DNA of 64,000 bases from Epiperipatus broadwayi (Eukaryota; Onychophora; Udeonychophora; Euonychophora; Peripatidae). The notes beneath the pieces were generated by a model. The model saw only the letters and a list, made by a program, of their open reading frames with translations. It was not told the origin of the DNA and searched no databases. This document shows, piece by piece, positions 35,230 to 46,870 of this stretch (positions within the stretch are counted from its first letter, which is position 1; each line of letters opens with the position of its first letter). Location: contig JAQFVV010006221.1 of the NCBI GenBank assembly GCA_028023455.1, positions 8,291,011 through 8,355,010 of the forward strand, in the 5' to 3' direction. A program made the translations under genes and the position numbers.

Positions 35230-36025
35230 TTGCCATTGTCAGGTAAGCATCTTCTTTAATTTTGTTTTACTTTATTAATTTTGCCCAATATTCTTATATT
35301 TTCCCAATTGATAACATATTTACTGGTACAAAGATGTATTGCTACTACAAACAGTTTTTCTTCTCTGATAATTGTTTTGTGTTTGTTTAATCATTTTTTG
35401 AATGAGTAGTTGATGGAAAGTTATATAATTGATGAACTCAGCAACTTCACTGGAAATTATTAAAAGAATACAATGTAATAATTAAGAGAATAAAAATGGA
35501 CATCTAAAATAGAAGATAATGCATTCACCACTGATTATATGTTTGATTAGGAAAATACAAGAGTAGTGAGTAGAGATATAAAAAACAAGGAGAAGAAAAT
35601 TTAAAAAATCTGGTTGTATGATAAGGGCAAATAATTTTTAAGTTAATTAAGTATAATAATTCATAATATCCTCATAGATAAGTATATGAAAATTCTATTG
35701 TTAATAGTCTTTGACTGAATGATCTAATTAGTTAGAAAATTATCTTAAATTCAGTATTCATAAATCTAAAGAACAATGGTTCAATATCTGGTCAACTCAG
35801 CAATATCTGAAGTAAAAAAAAAAGCATTTGAAACACTATGTTATATAGCAATCTTTATGTTTTTATAATAGTTGAATGTGTTTGAAAATGTACAAAAAAA
35901 GTTTGAAACATTTTAAAAGATATTTAATAATTAAGTTAGATGGTGGAAAACAATCCAACATATAGTTACAAATTTGTTGTATATAAATTTTTAAAAAACT
36001 ACATTTTGAAAATATGTTGCTAATT
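35230..36025. other. gene-free AT-rich stretch
   Basis: Nothing recognised. Confidence 0.4.
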
Positions 36026-36029
36026 AAAA

Positions 36030-36274
36030 AAATACTATAAATACAATTTATCCAAACTTCAAACACTTTTTAGCAAAACTCTTTATTTGTACATACACAT
36101 ACACCTATGTTTCGACCTGCAGTCTTCTTCGGAGCAAGCTTTTTTTTTTTAGAAGATCAAAATAAGCTTGCTCTGAAGAAGACTGCAGGTCAGTCGAAAT
36201 GTAGGTGTATGTACAAATAAAGAGTTTTGCTAAAAAGTGTTTGAAGTTTGGATAAATTGTATTTATAGGATATT
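36030..36274. mobile_element. near-perfect hammerhead foldback, family H3
   Basis: Arms of about 100 bp (36035-36132 and 36168-36268) are almost exact inverted copies: TATAAATACAATTTATCC at both outer ends and AAGCTTGCTC at the inner ends, separated by about 35 bases. Each arm has an outward-pointing ribozyme. No TSD was identified because the symmetry runs to the edges. Confidence 0.88.
36168..36215 (+). ncRNA. hammerhead ribozyme, family H3
   Basis: CTGAAGA (36173-36179), stem II GACTG-CAGGT-CAGTC (36181-36195, perfect), GAAA (36196-36199), triplet GTA (36201-36203). Stem I relies on G-U pairs. The partner in the left arm (minus strand) has a mutated core CCGAAGA. Confidence 0.7.
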
Positions 36275-37000
36275 ACAGCAAACATAAAGAAAAGTGAGAT
36301 TTTAGTAATATTTATAAAAAATACTAATTTGCACAAATAATGTTCAATATATACTGGATATTACTTTGAAAATAATGTTATATATTGTTTAAAAATCTAA
36401 CTACTTATGCAATAGTTTTTCGGTAATCTGGGTGCTAAGCAGATCACTGATTTCTTCTCCAGTCTATATTGCCTCTATATCAGCTAAAAAGCTGTAACTA
36501 AGAATAACAAATACCGTAATAGAAAAACAACTTGTTTCAATAAAAAAAATAATCAAATGGTTTGTTTCTTAGGAAGACATGATGTTCAAACACTGGAAAT
36601 GACAGAATTAATTAAAATCTATAGATTTTTAGCTCTAAAGTCTGCCATTTTCCCACTGCACTATCCATGTATGACAGCTTGTTCTAATATGTCAATTTCT
36701 AATCATTTAATTAAAATCTTTTATTATGAATTTAATGTACTGAAGAGCTCTATCAATTGACTTTTACATATTCTCAAAAAATTGCCAATCTTTTATAATT
36801 CATAAACAGGAATGACTTAGAGATGGTACTGATCTACAATCTTATCAAGAACAGCTTATCCATAGCATATATTTTGTTTTATCCAAATTTTTTTTATGAT
36901 CAATAGTTTCTTTATGTTTTGATAGAATTCTAATAAACTTATTATAATTTACTTGTACATTTAGTCAGATTTACTATCTGTACTTTGTTGGATAAATAAC
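36275..37000. other. gene-free AT-rich stretch
   Basis: Nothing certain. TTTTTAGCTCTAAAGTCTGCCATTTT near 36627-36652 resembles a tRNA-like relic also seen near 32845-32870 and 48815. Confidence 0.35.
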
Positions 37001-37012
37001 ATTAAAAATAGG

Positions 37013-37356
37013 TTAAAACAGGCAAAACGTACTATACGTATTGCCACACACAGCAAGCTAGAGTAATCTATGGATGCCAGAAGGCTTGTGCATAAAATCC
37101 CCATCTAGTGCCTACTCATCCAATATTCCCAGACTAGTTTCTGGCTTGTGGCCTTCATCAGTGAGGAGCCTTGGATCTGAGAGCACTGCATCTAGATCTT
37201 AAAATCTAATGCAATCCTCCAGCATATGCACAAGCCTTCTGGCATCCACAGATTATTCTAGCTTGCTGTGTGTGGCAATACATATAGTCAGTTTTGCCTG
37301 TTTTAACAACAGTTATACACAATCATAAGAGGTGGTGGTCATGTAATGTTTATTGG
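37013..37356. mobile_element. hammerhead foldback, family H1, copy E
   Basis: A perfect 12-bp TSD ATTAAAAATAGG (37001-37012, 37357-37368). Left arm complete with ribozyme; right arm has lost its ribozyme but keeps CAAGCCTTCTGGCATCCA and AGTTTTGCCTGTTTTAACAA plus the distal end ATGTAATGTTTATTGG. Confidence 0.88.
37118..37176 (-). ncRNA. type-I hammerhead ribozyme, family H1 (well preserved)
   Basis: Minus strand: CTGATGA (37155-37161), stem II GGC-CACAA-GCC, GAAA (37138-37141), helix III palindrome ACTAGT, triplet GTC with C17 at 37132. Outer stem I ATCCAA/TTGGAT pairs perfectly (37171-37176 with 37118-37123). Inner stem I CCTCA/TGGGA has four pairs. Confidence 0.85.
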
Positions 37357-37810
37357 ATTAAAAATAGGATTAAAAATACTTCTGGAACTTTTTACGATCA
37401 ATTTTCATATATATAGAAATAAAGTACAAACAAAATTACTTGTGTATGAAATTGCTATCTTTTATATTTCAATCAGAGAACTGGTTTTCATAAGAAATAC
37501 AGTACATGGTTCAAAAATTATAAATCATATTCAACATATTTGACAAAAAAAAAAGGCAAATTTATTTTAATGTACATTTAAAAAAAAACGGAAATATTTT
37601 CTAATCAAACAACACAAAGAACTTTATTAAACTTAATTTTAAAATGAACATAATATATATATATATATGACTTCATAAATAAACAAATGTATTCACATAT
37701 ATATATATTCATTACTCATTAAAATTTATATAAAAAGTAAATGAAATACTTATACATATTAATTAAATATTATTCATAGTACAAACTAACATATATGATT
37801 TGAGAAAGAG

Positions 37811-37925
37811 GACGCTCTGAGGAAGGTACTTGATATTGTACTGAAACGTCAGCATTTAGCTTTTTCACTACACGGAATATCCCGCAAATAATAATAATAA
37901 TAATAATATGACATCTTTTATCCGT
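37811..37925 (+). ncRNA. hammerhead ribozyme, family H4, with (AAT)n tail
   Basis: CTGAGGA (37817-37823), stem II GGTAC/GTACT (37825-37829 with 37838-37842, one G-U), GAAAC (37843-37847), triplet GTC (37848-37850), stem I GCT/AGC (37814-37816 with 37851-37853). It is followed by CACTACACGGAATATCCCGC and an (AAT)n microsatellite. The GAAACGTC-AGC layout is typical of hammerheads in Penelope-like elements; that link is from general knowledge. Confidence 0.72.
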
Positions 37926-37929
37926 GAAA

Positions 37930-39325
37930 ATATTAGAATTAACATATATATATATTAATAATAATTAAATGTTAATTTTAAAAATACATGTGTATATCCA
38001 TAGCTATATATATATAAATGTAATATATACAACGATAATAAAAGAATGCATTAGGAAACTAGGTAATTTAAAGATATGATAGTGCCTATGTTTAAGTTTA
38101 TTCCGTGTGGATATAAGGTATTGAATTTAAAAATAACAAAACTTTTCTGTTGTTTTTTCTCTTGTGCATATGACATGCAATTGTTGAACACTGCCGTTTT
38201 ACCGTATTTCTTTCTGATGAAAACCAATTCTCTGAATCATAATATAAAAGTCCTCAAATGCTATTAATCTTACAAGTTTAAAGTCAGAAAGTTATCAATT
38301 CTTATAAAATAATAATAAACCTACATTTAACTGACTATTCTCTAAGGATGGGTAAGTATAAGAAATATATTACATATGATTTCAATGGTGAAGAGAAAAA
38401 AGGCTAAAAAAAGCCGTATAAATGATATAAAATAGGTGGTTAATTATTATAAAATAAAGAAATATTTCAATTTCTTAGTGTTTTGGTTATTATTTGTTTA
38501 ACTACTTGTATAAATTGTAAATATTTTTTTATATATAAATTGTAAATATTTATGTTATTAATAAAGTTTTTATTATAAATTTAAAAAAATAAATAAAAAA
38601 TAAATAAATACATCAGTGCAGACAAAAGGAGTTTTAGATTTCATTTTTTAAATGATCTACCTTTTAAACAAACTGACTCAGGCATTAAATATAATTGTTA
38701 TGGACACATTATATTTTTAATTATTATCATCAAAAAAGTATCCAAAATAAACTAAAGGTGTTACTGCTTTTATAAGCTTATCACTCTGAAAAATAGTCTT
38801 CTAAAAGTTTTTTTAAAAAATAATTCTTAAATATTTATGCAACATCAAGTGCTATACTTGGTAAAACACTCTTAACAAAACATTTACACATGAAAGTAAA
38901 TAATAATCATAGCAAACACAAAAATTTAAAGAACAAACTACAATATTAGGCTTGGTTTTCTATTCTACTTTATTTAGTTTTAAAAGAATTTTATTTAGGG
39001 AGAATATTGGTTTTTTAATACATTAATTTTTTACAGTACATTGACAAAAAAAGAGTCTATAATGTCACTACTGGGTTGGTAGTCGATGATTTATGAAAAT
39101 ATTAATCCAGGGTATGGAAAAAATCCTGTGGTTTATAGATTGTTGTCATAAGCTATTTGGAAAAGTATTGGGCTTTGGAATTTGGAATAGATTTATTTGA
39201 AGAAACCTGGAATCTATTCTACTTTATTTATCATATTCTTTTTGTGATTTTGCAAAAAGAGAAAAAAAGTCTATTATGATAACATTGTTTAGATGTCTCT
39301 GTTATGCACATAACCATTGCTAAGA
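37930..39325. other. gene-free AT-rich stretch
   Basis: Nothing coding recognised. (TA)n tracts near 37945 and 38010, and a direct repeat ATATAAATTGTAAATATTT near 38511-38550. Confidence 0.4.
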
Positions 39326-39341
39326 ATATAATATTTAATCA

Positions 39342-39435
39342 AGCAATGGTGGCCTAGAGGTTAGCATAGCTGCCTTCCAAGCAGCTGGCCCAGGTTCCCT
39401 TCCTGGTCAGCACATTTGACATATGAAAAAAAAAA
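39342..39435 (+). mobile_element. tRNA-derived SINE (family S1), variant anticodon
   Basis: Perfect 10-bp TSD ATAATATTTA (39328-39337, 39441-39450). Anticodon loop reads CTTCCAA instead of CTTACAA. The T arm (CCAGGTTCCCTTCCTGG) lacks the expansion seen in other copies. Confidence 0.88.
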
Positions 39436-40101
39436 CGAACATAATATTTATAGCATGAAAAGTTTGGAAATCTGTTTTTTAAGATAGGGATCTTCACCTA
39501 AATATATATATTTACATTCAAATTTTCACTTAAACAAAAAAAAAGGGGGGGGGGATATCTCATAAAAATAAGTATTATCATCTATTTCTTGCTTTCTAGA
39601 AGTGATCTTGGACTACAGCATAAACTTATTATAATAAAATTTAATTGGAAGTAATTGTTGAAACAACCATTTTGAAAACTGGTTTTCCCTACTTGTTTAT
39701 GTGGTAACATATTCTGAGACCAGATTCTTTTACAATTACATATTTTTCACCTGAAAAATATGAACCTGTTTGGATAAAAAATATTCACTATAGATTTCTG
39801 AATTTGCAATTAAATTTAAATGGGTTTCAGGTGAAAAAGATTATGAAAATAACTGAGAAGTATTTTTGCATTTAATATCAGTAGTACTTTATTATTTTAT
39901 TGCAGTGAATACATACTTTACTATATACACTTTTATATCAGGTGACAAGTTGCCTCAAATAAAACAATACAAAGTTAATCAGACTTAACACTAATTTAAC
40001 TTAACATTAACTTAAGATTATGATATTTATCATTAGTCCGGTGATAAATGGTAAGAGAAAACAACATTTTGCATATGGAGAAAATCATGCACTTATATTA
40101 T

Positions 40102-40330
40102 AATGCCAGCACAAACAAATGTGTAAATAAAGACTGAATTCAACACATTTACAATCATCTAAAAACGAAAACAGTTTTTAAGTGATAAATAATAAACCAA
40201 CATTTTGATTAACAACTTTCTCACGATTAGGATATTATCTAATATTCACTTAAAAAATTGTTTTCGTTTTTAGAAGATTGTAAATGTGTTTAATTCAGAC
40301 TTTATGGACACATTTGTTTGTGCTGGCATT
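40102..40330. mobile_element. inverted-repeat MITE-like element, 229 bp
   Basis: Arms 40102-40187 and 40248-40330 are about 90 percent inverted copies: AATGCCAGCACAAACAAATG at the ends and CTAAAAACGAAAACA further in. Single copy in the window, no ORF, no clear TSD. Confidence 0.82.
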
Positions 40331-42740
40331 TTTCATCCTGTCGGATTAATATGCAAGTACCAATATTATACTTTCACTATCTAATCCACATTTCAAGTCA
40401 AAGTCTCTCTTTTTGCTGTTTAAACTAGCAAAACAAAACAACAACAAAAAAATTATAAAATTAGAAATGAGCTTCACGAAAGGTTCCAAATATATTTATT
40501 TTTCATGGCTAACAATAAAGCCAGTGAATATTGTTTTGCCAAAAAATATTGTTTCCATATTTATCTATCTCAGAAATAAAAGTAATAATCTTTGATTTAA
40601 GAAACGACAATCATGATACAAAGAGTTACTGTCTTTCCAAATTATGCTTGCATGGCAGAAGTGAAGACTTATTTAATAGATTCGTGAATGAATCCATTTC
40701 CTGATTTGAATCTATTAAGATTTTTCTTATGAATGATTGCATATAGATAACTATCTTGATAAAAAAAAGTTTAAATAAATAAAGATTATGTATATTTAAA
40801 ATAGTTCTAAATCAAATGCTGTAATAATTCGAATCATCATCAATTGAACATTTTTCTGTTCTGGCATCTTCTATTTTCAGAAATATATATACAAATAAAT
40901 TATTCCTTTTTTTTTTCTTTGTTTTTGATAGAATACGTTTTTTATTTATTTATTAGTTAAAAAACCCCCATGATATATATACAGAAAATTTGTAATGCCA
41001 TTCTTAAACTAATTTTCCACACATCTGTAATTAAGTTCTATTTATTGCAGTAAACATACCATAAAATATTTAATTTTAAATATTCCTATCACAAGAGATT
41101 TGTACAAAAAAATAATAAATAAACAAAAGAAAAAAAATATTAGCATTTTTATTACTTTATTTTTAAATAGCTTTTATTTTACACATTAAATTACATTTAC
41201 AAAAATTATCATAACATTCAAATAACTGTAATAAAATTATTTCCTAGAAATAATAATATATTTGAAATATGACTTCAGACTAGTCTCTACTGGGATGATT
41301 TTACTATATACGAATGAATTTAAAAGTAAACTTCCATTTATTTGCAGAGTCAGTTACTTTACCCATGATTCAGAGTTCATACGTGAAGTAGTAATTTGAA
41401 ATTTTTTAAGTAACTAAGAGTTTCCATTTCCAACAAACCTAGGAATTTTTCATATAGTCAGTTAGTCATCCAAATATTTATCAGTAAATGGGTAATTATA
41501 TATTATTACTAGAATATAAAGAAAGAAGAGAAAATGAACAATCTCTCATAATCTAATAGTGGATTAGTGGATGAATATTATCTCTCTACTACTTCTTTGT
41601 GTGGAAAGATCTCTAGAATTCTTTGCACTTCAATGGGCTATTTAAGGTTGTTTTAACTTTTACAATTATTTTGTGTTTATGTTGTATATATATTAATTAA
41701 ATTCTCTTACCTAAAGCAGGTAGAATAATCAGGCAATAATTATAATACTAGATCATTAATAATGATGGTTTCCATAGATTAGAACAATATCACAAACTTT
41801 TACAAATACTTACAAAAATGTAATAAAAAAAATATTAATGTTTTCTGTTACAAACTTCATATCAGTTTCTTAAGAGAAAAAAATTCTTTACAAGACTAAA
41901 TAAAAAGAAAGCTCTCACATCAGAAATTTATTGATCTGTATTTATTTTTAATTTTATTATAAAATATATGATACATTTTAACCTATTTACTGTGTTAATG
42001 TTTATCCTAATTTTTTAATGAGAATATGAATTTAAGATTAAATTAAAAATGTTACTTAATTAAGTAAATCATAACTCAAAATAAAGTTTTAAAATTCTAG
42101 CAGTAATAAAATTAAAAGCTTATTCTTGTAATTTTCTTTGAATTTTAGTAATTGTCTTAATATATGGTAGTGGTGTTGTTAGTATTATATTTATACAATA
42201 GAATTTAAGAAGTGTTTCTACCTCATAATTTTTCCCTTAAAAAACCTTAATACATTGGAAAAATATGCTTAGATATAAATGTTTACAACTTACCATTAAC
42301 TTAAAAATTTTTAAATATCCAATCTTTTTTTTTTTAATAATTAAGTACAAAAATGCTTTAATGTGCACAGACATAAATAATTCAGTTTTATCTAATATAC
42401 ACACACAAATATACTACCAAAATGATAGGATATTTATGTGTCATATGACAGCTGTGTATATATACATATTACATTTGGTGATTTAATTATTGGATTCTTT
42501 GTCTAAATTACAGATTATTCTACTGTTTTAAATATTTGTTTTTTCACAATTATTTTTAAAGTTAATAAGCGGCATATAAAGGGGAATTAAAGAAATTATT
42601 TAAACTCATAATGACAAAATAAAAATAAATAAAATGGAGTTTTAATAGTGATTGAGTATAGCACTGAATGAACTATATGATTAACATTCAAAAAATTTTA
42701 AAGCAAATGTTAAAAAATAGATTTTCAAACTCCCTGCATT
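40331..42740. other. gene-free AT-rich stretch
   Basis: Nothing coding or repeated was recognised. Short plus-strand open frames at 40413 and 42265 show no family resemblance. Confidence 0.45.
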
Positions 42741-42744
42741 TTAA

Positions 42745-43000
42745 AGCCCATATACATGCGAAAAAGATAAATAATTTCCAATGTACGTATTAGTGCTGAC
42801 CAGCATTCGTCAGTTGGTTCAAATCATCATCTCCCATACACACACACATATATAATCAGTGCTGGTTCAACATGAAATACGGATATTGGATATCATTTAT
42901 TTTTTTCACACGTATGTTGTTACGAGTATCAGTTATATAAGATGGAACGACTAGCTAAATAAAGTTTGAAAATATGTTTTCAAATCCCCTCTAATTACAT
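42745..43000. mobile_element. head-to-head ribozyme-SINE pair, family H2
   Basis: A minus-strand copy (about 42850-42745) with core CTGACGA, stem II ATGCTGGTCAGCACT and a damaged GAAA abuts a plus-strand copy (from 42855) that keeps AGTGCTGGTTCAACATGAAATAC, then a tRNA-like module ending TTTTCAAATCCCC near 42985. The ribozymes diverge from the centre. Confidence 0.65.
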
Positions 43001-43423
43001 CTAAAGTTCAGTATTTACATCATACTTGTATTCAAATATTAATAATATCTATAAATTTGGTAAAATTTATTTTGGTTAAAAGAGTATTAACATTTTGTAA
43101 GATTCTTAATGCATCTTAATGATTTATAGGATCATTAAAGTTTATGAAACAACTTTAAAATTATGATGTTCAAGTTAGTTAAGAGGATGATAAGTAATGG
43201 TCATTATCGACACTGATAAAGTTTTATCACTGTGTTACCACTAGTTTTGGTTATTACTTTATCACCTGAGGAATATTGTAAATCAGCTTTATGATAAATC
43301 TACAACTATAATTTTGAATATCTTTAATTTAATCTTACTTTAAAAAAAGCAGAAAATGTAAATAATATTTTTGGAATTAAAAAGATGTTGATTGTTAAAA
43401 GAACATATGTAGAGCTAATTGTT

Positions 43424-43530
43424 TTTTTTCTTCCCATGTGTCATAGCATCCGCCGGGAAGCGAACCCGCTAACCTGGGACAACTGCTTGTAAAGCAGCTA
43501 TCGCTGACCTCTCGACCACCAATGCTTGAC
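43424..43530 (-). mobile_element. tRNA-derived SINE (family S1)
   Basis: A perfect 14-bp TSD TAGAGCTAATTGTT (43410-43423, 43531-43544). Full tRNA-like cloverleaf with anticodon loop TTTACAA, T-arm expansion and short tail. Confidence 0.93.
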
Positions 43531-43924
43531 TAGAGCTAATTGTTATTAGCTATACGTTTACACATTTATAAATAAATACATTATAAGTATAAAAAAAAAA
43601 AATGTATTCAGATAAGTTAATTGTAGGAAAACTTTTTTTTTATTTTTTACTTTCGATTTTATTATAAACTTCATATTAGGATAATAGGTAATAAAATTTT
43701 GAATATTACTACTGCAAATAACAAGATGTTTATGCTTTGATTGCAATTGCCTTAAATAATTTAGTTTAGCGTCATTAGTCTTGAATTAAATATATTAAAA
43801 AATATTCTTCATAATAGAAAGAAATTAAAATAATAGTTCTATTAATAAACGAAGCATTCTAATTTTCAAAATGTTAACTATGTTTTTCGCCTCCTCCTTC
43901 TTTCTTTGCATATATCATCATGAC

Positions 43925-44395
43925 CATTTTCAACCATTATTGATCCACTGCAGGATGAAGATCTCTCCAAGTTCAACCCATCTTCTCTGATCTCTAGCTT
44001 CTTTTCTCCATATGATCCCTCCAAGTTCAATCCATCTTTTCCAATCTTTAGCTTCTTTTCTCCACATCACCCCTGCACACTTTCTTATTTTATCCATCCA
44101 TCTCATATGTGGTCTCTTTCTGGATCTTTTACAATCTCTTGGAATCAAGTTTAAGATTTCAATTGTCCATCTATTATCATCTCTTCTAGCAATATATCCA
44201 GCCCAACTCCACTTCAGTCTTTTAATTTTTTCAGTGAGAGTAACACCTGTTTGTTCTCTTACCCATATATTGTGTTTTCAATCTCTTCTTACTCCCAACA
44301 AGTATCTCTCCATACTTCTTTGAGTAGTCTGAAGTCTCTGTATTGCTCTTCTATTAAGTGTCCAAGTCTCAGATCCATAAGTAAGAACTGGTAAA
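43925..44395 (-). mobile_element. LINE family A, 3' end with internal tandem duplication
   Basis: Minus-strand C-terminal ORF2: CILPVLTYGSETWTLNRRAI, RLQTTQRSMERYLLGVRRD, a stop, EKIKRLKWSWAGYIARRDDN, then RPHMRWMDKIRKCAG. The last block is duplicated: WRKEAKDWKRWIELG recurs in frame as WRKEARDQRRWVELG, a unit of about 57 bp (43965-44075). The 3' tip is near 43925. Confidence 0.85.
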
Positions 44396-45900
44396 ATACA
44401 TTTATTAAAAACCTTCCACTGTTATTGTTAAATAGAACTACATAGTATCATTAATTCTATTTCACTAAGCAATATTTAAATATATGATACAGATATCTAG
44501 AAAAAGTAAATAAACTCCTAAAAATTCATTACTGGCTAAATCAATATTTTTCAATTGGACCAAATCACAACTTCTCTCATGTCATTATCTTTGACCAATA
44601 TATATTAATTTCAAATTACTACAATTTAATCTACAAAATGGGAATTTCTTGTACTCATTAGTTTGATATCCTTCTTAGAAAAATACATTAATGTCTATTG
44701 CTAATCATTTATTAGAGTAAAAATGATCAACTTTAGCCTAGATGTGAACAATATACTTAATTAAAAATTAATATATATATTTATATTGTATATAATAATG
44801 TGGGTAATCTTAATAATCTATTCTTTTTTCCCTCCCTACTAATGTATATTATTTTAGATATATTCACAAAAGAAGAATGGGGAATTAAATTAAATTAATG
44901 ATATGGGATTGTATTTAATAAAATAAACACAATAATCTTTAATTAAAATTGAAAGTTTATATATGGTCTAAAATAATTATAATAATCTCTTAACTTAATA
45001 AATGATTACTAGAAATTATTAATCCATTTATCTACAGAGGTTGTTTACAAATGAGTGCAAAAAATAAATTGTATTAATTTTAAGTTGACAATAATTAAAC
45101 AAAGATATAAAGATATATAAAAAATTGTGAAGAATACTGGTTCAGCTGGAATATATTTTGGAAGTCAGTTTCCTTTTCTAAATATCTTTATTCATGTATT
45201 TAAACTACTTGTGATGAAATAAATATTGTAAATTCAGCTTAATCGCAGGTAATGAATTTAATTGGTTCCCCCAAATCCTTCACAAATGAAGAATCTCATA
45301 TAAAAAATAAAAAATTATAATGATTTCCCATGGCAAAAATTTGATATATTAATCTATATTTAAAATCTATAATAAAGATTAAATTCCATTAAAGAAAACA
45401 AAATTTAAAAATGATAATTAATCTATAAACATTTTATTAAGCATATTCTTAATTGTAAAAAGTACTGACGTATTATTAAATGTAGAGTATTAAAAAATAA
45501 ATTCAGATTCAGTGATTTTTTGTTTAAATGATAATTTTACATTTTACTACATTAGATCAATAAAATTTATTTCCAATTCTTTTGATTACCAATAGCCTTT
45601 CAATAATGAGTACATATTAAGGCAGATTTGAATATTCAGAAAACAAAGCACTACGAATAACTAATATTTGATCATCCTATGTGATATTTTGTCATTCCTA
45701 GTAACCAATGATAACGGGTTTTTTTTAAAAAAAAAAAATTTAGATTCAATAAAACTTATTAATACATAAAACAAAGACCAAAAACACAAATATATATATA
45801 CAATATTGAGACTTCTTGCGTAAATTGAATTCTATTTAAATTTTCCATTCTTGTGCACATTTAGCATAAGTTATTTTAGTCTATTCATTCAGTATACTGA
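44396..45900. other. gene-free AT-rich stretch
   Basis: Nothing recognised. Confidence 0.4.
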
Positions 45901-46016
45901 ATATTTCTTATATAAATAAATCGTGGGATTTAAACTTAGGATTTTTCAGACTATATCATTCTTCACTCCATCTCAAACAACCAACACACATGACCACATA
46001 CATGCAAAAAAGATAG

Positions 46017-46075
46017 ATGACCCCCAATGTACATATTTTGTGCAGAACCAGCACTCATCAGTTGGGCCAGATCAT
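46017..46075 (-). ncRNA. hammerhead ribozyme-like, family H2
   Basis: Minus strand: CTGATGA (46055-46061), inner stem I CCCAA/TTGGG, outer stem I ATGATC/GGTCAT (one G-U). Defects: GAAA is AAAA and stem II has one mismatch, so it is probably inactive. The plus-strand partner at 47290 has core CTAAAGA and is also dead. Confidence 0.65.
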
Positions 46076-46249
46076 AATTACACACACACATATACAATCA
46101 GTGCTTGACATAGCAATCCCTTAAACTTTAATGGACAGTTTCAATCTTGTCACCCTTCCAACTATCCAGTCCATTTCATTGAAAAACACAAGAAACTAGC
46201 TATGGGAATATTCATTGGATTACTTGCATCAAGAAGTGGTTGAAGAAGG

Positions 46250-46870
46250 AGGGACTTTTTAAGCATGGACATTAGATGATGGAGAAGGAAAGAAGTGTAA
46301 AGGTCTGACAGCTGGAGTAATTGGATGATTTGGGTTCTAAGCAGAAAAACATTTAATTACGCTGATTGCGTGATAATGCTTCAAAGATGCGAATGTTTCG
46401 TTAAAGTAATGTATATAAATCGAGGAAACTGATGCACACCAGAATGGTAGAAGGACTCAAATTTGTTATATGTAATGTTTTAAGACACTTGGTTTAAAAA
46501 GCTTTGCTATGGTATTTTTTTAAATTTATGTAAATTGATTTTCATGTAATCAAAGATGTTAATCCTGATGGGTGACCCTGATAGTAGGATTATGCTAATT
46601 TGATATCATTTAATCCTGATTAGGTTGCTTTTAAAGTAAATTAACATGTTATTTGATTTATTATATGTTATTGATCATTGTGCTGGATTCATTGTAAATT
46701 ACCATGTTTTTTGAGTGATAAGAACTCTATATATATGCGATGTAATCTTAGTAGAAACACCACATTTGATATGTAACTTTGTATAATTCATATAAAGGGC
46801 GAATAAACATGCATTTGAAACTTAATGCTCAAAGCCCTTGGTGGATTTGATATTGTTGGCATACAAATGT
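46250..46870 (+). mobile_element. possible solo LTR
   Basis: A unique, less AT-biased block with a TATA-like CTCTATATATATGCGATG near 46727, a downstream GAATAAAC polyadenylation-like signal near 46800, and flanking GGTCTGACAG / CAATCTGACATG. No partner LTR, primer site or coding region was seen, so this is weak. Confidence 0.25.

Noticed and set aside
44012-44323. 103-codon plus-strand frame
   Set aside because: Antisense to the LINE A 3' end; a shadow.
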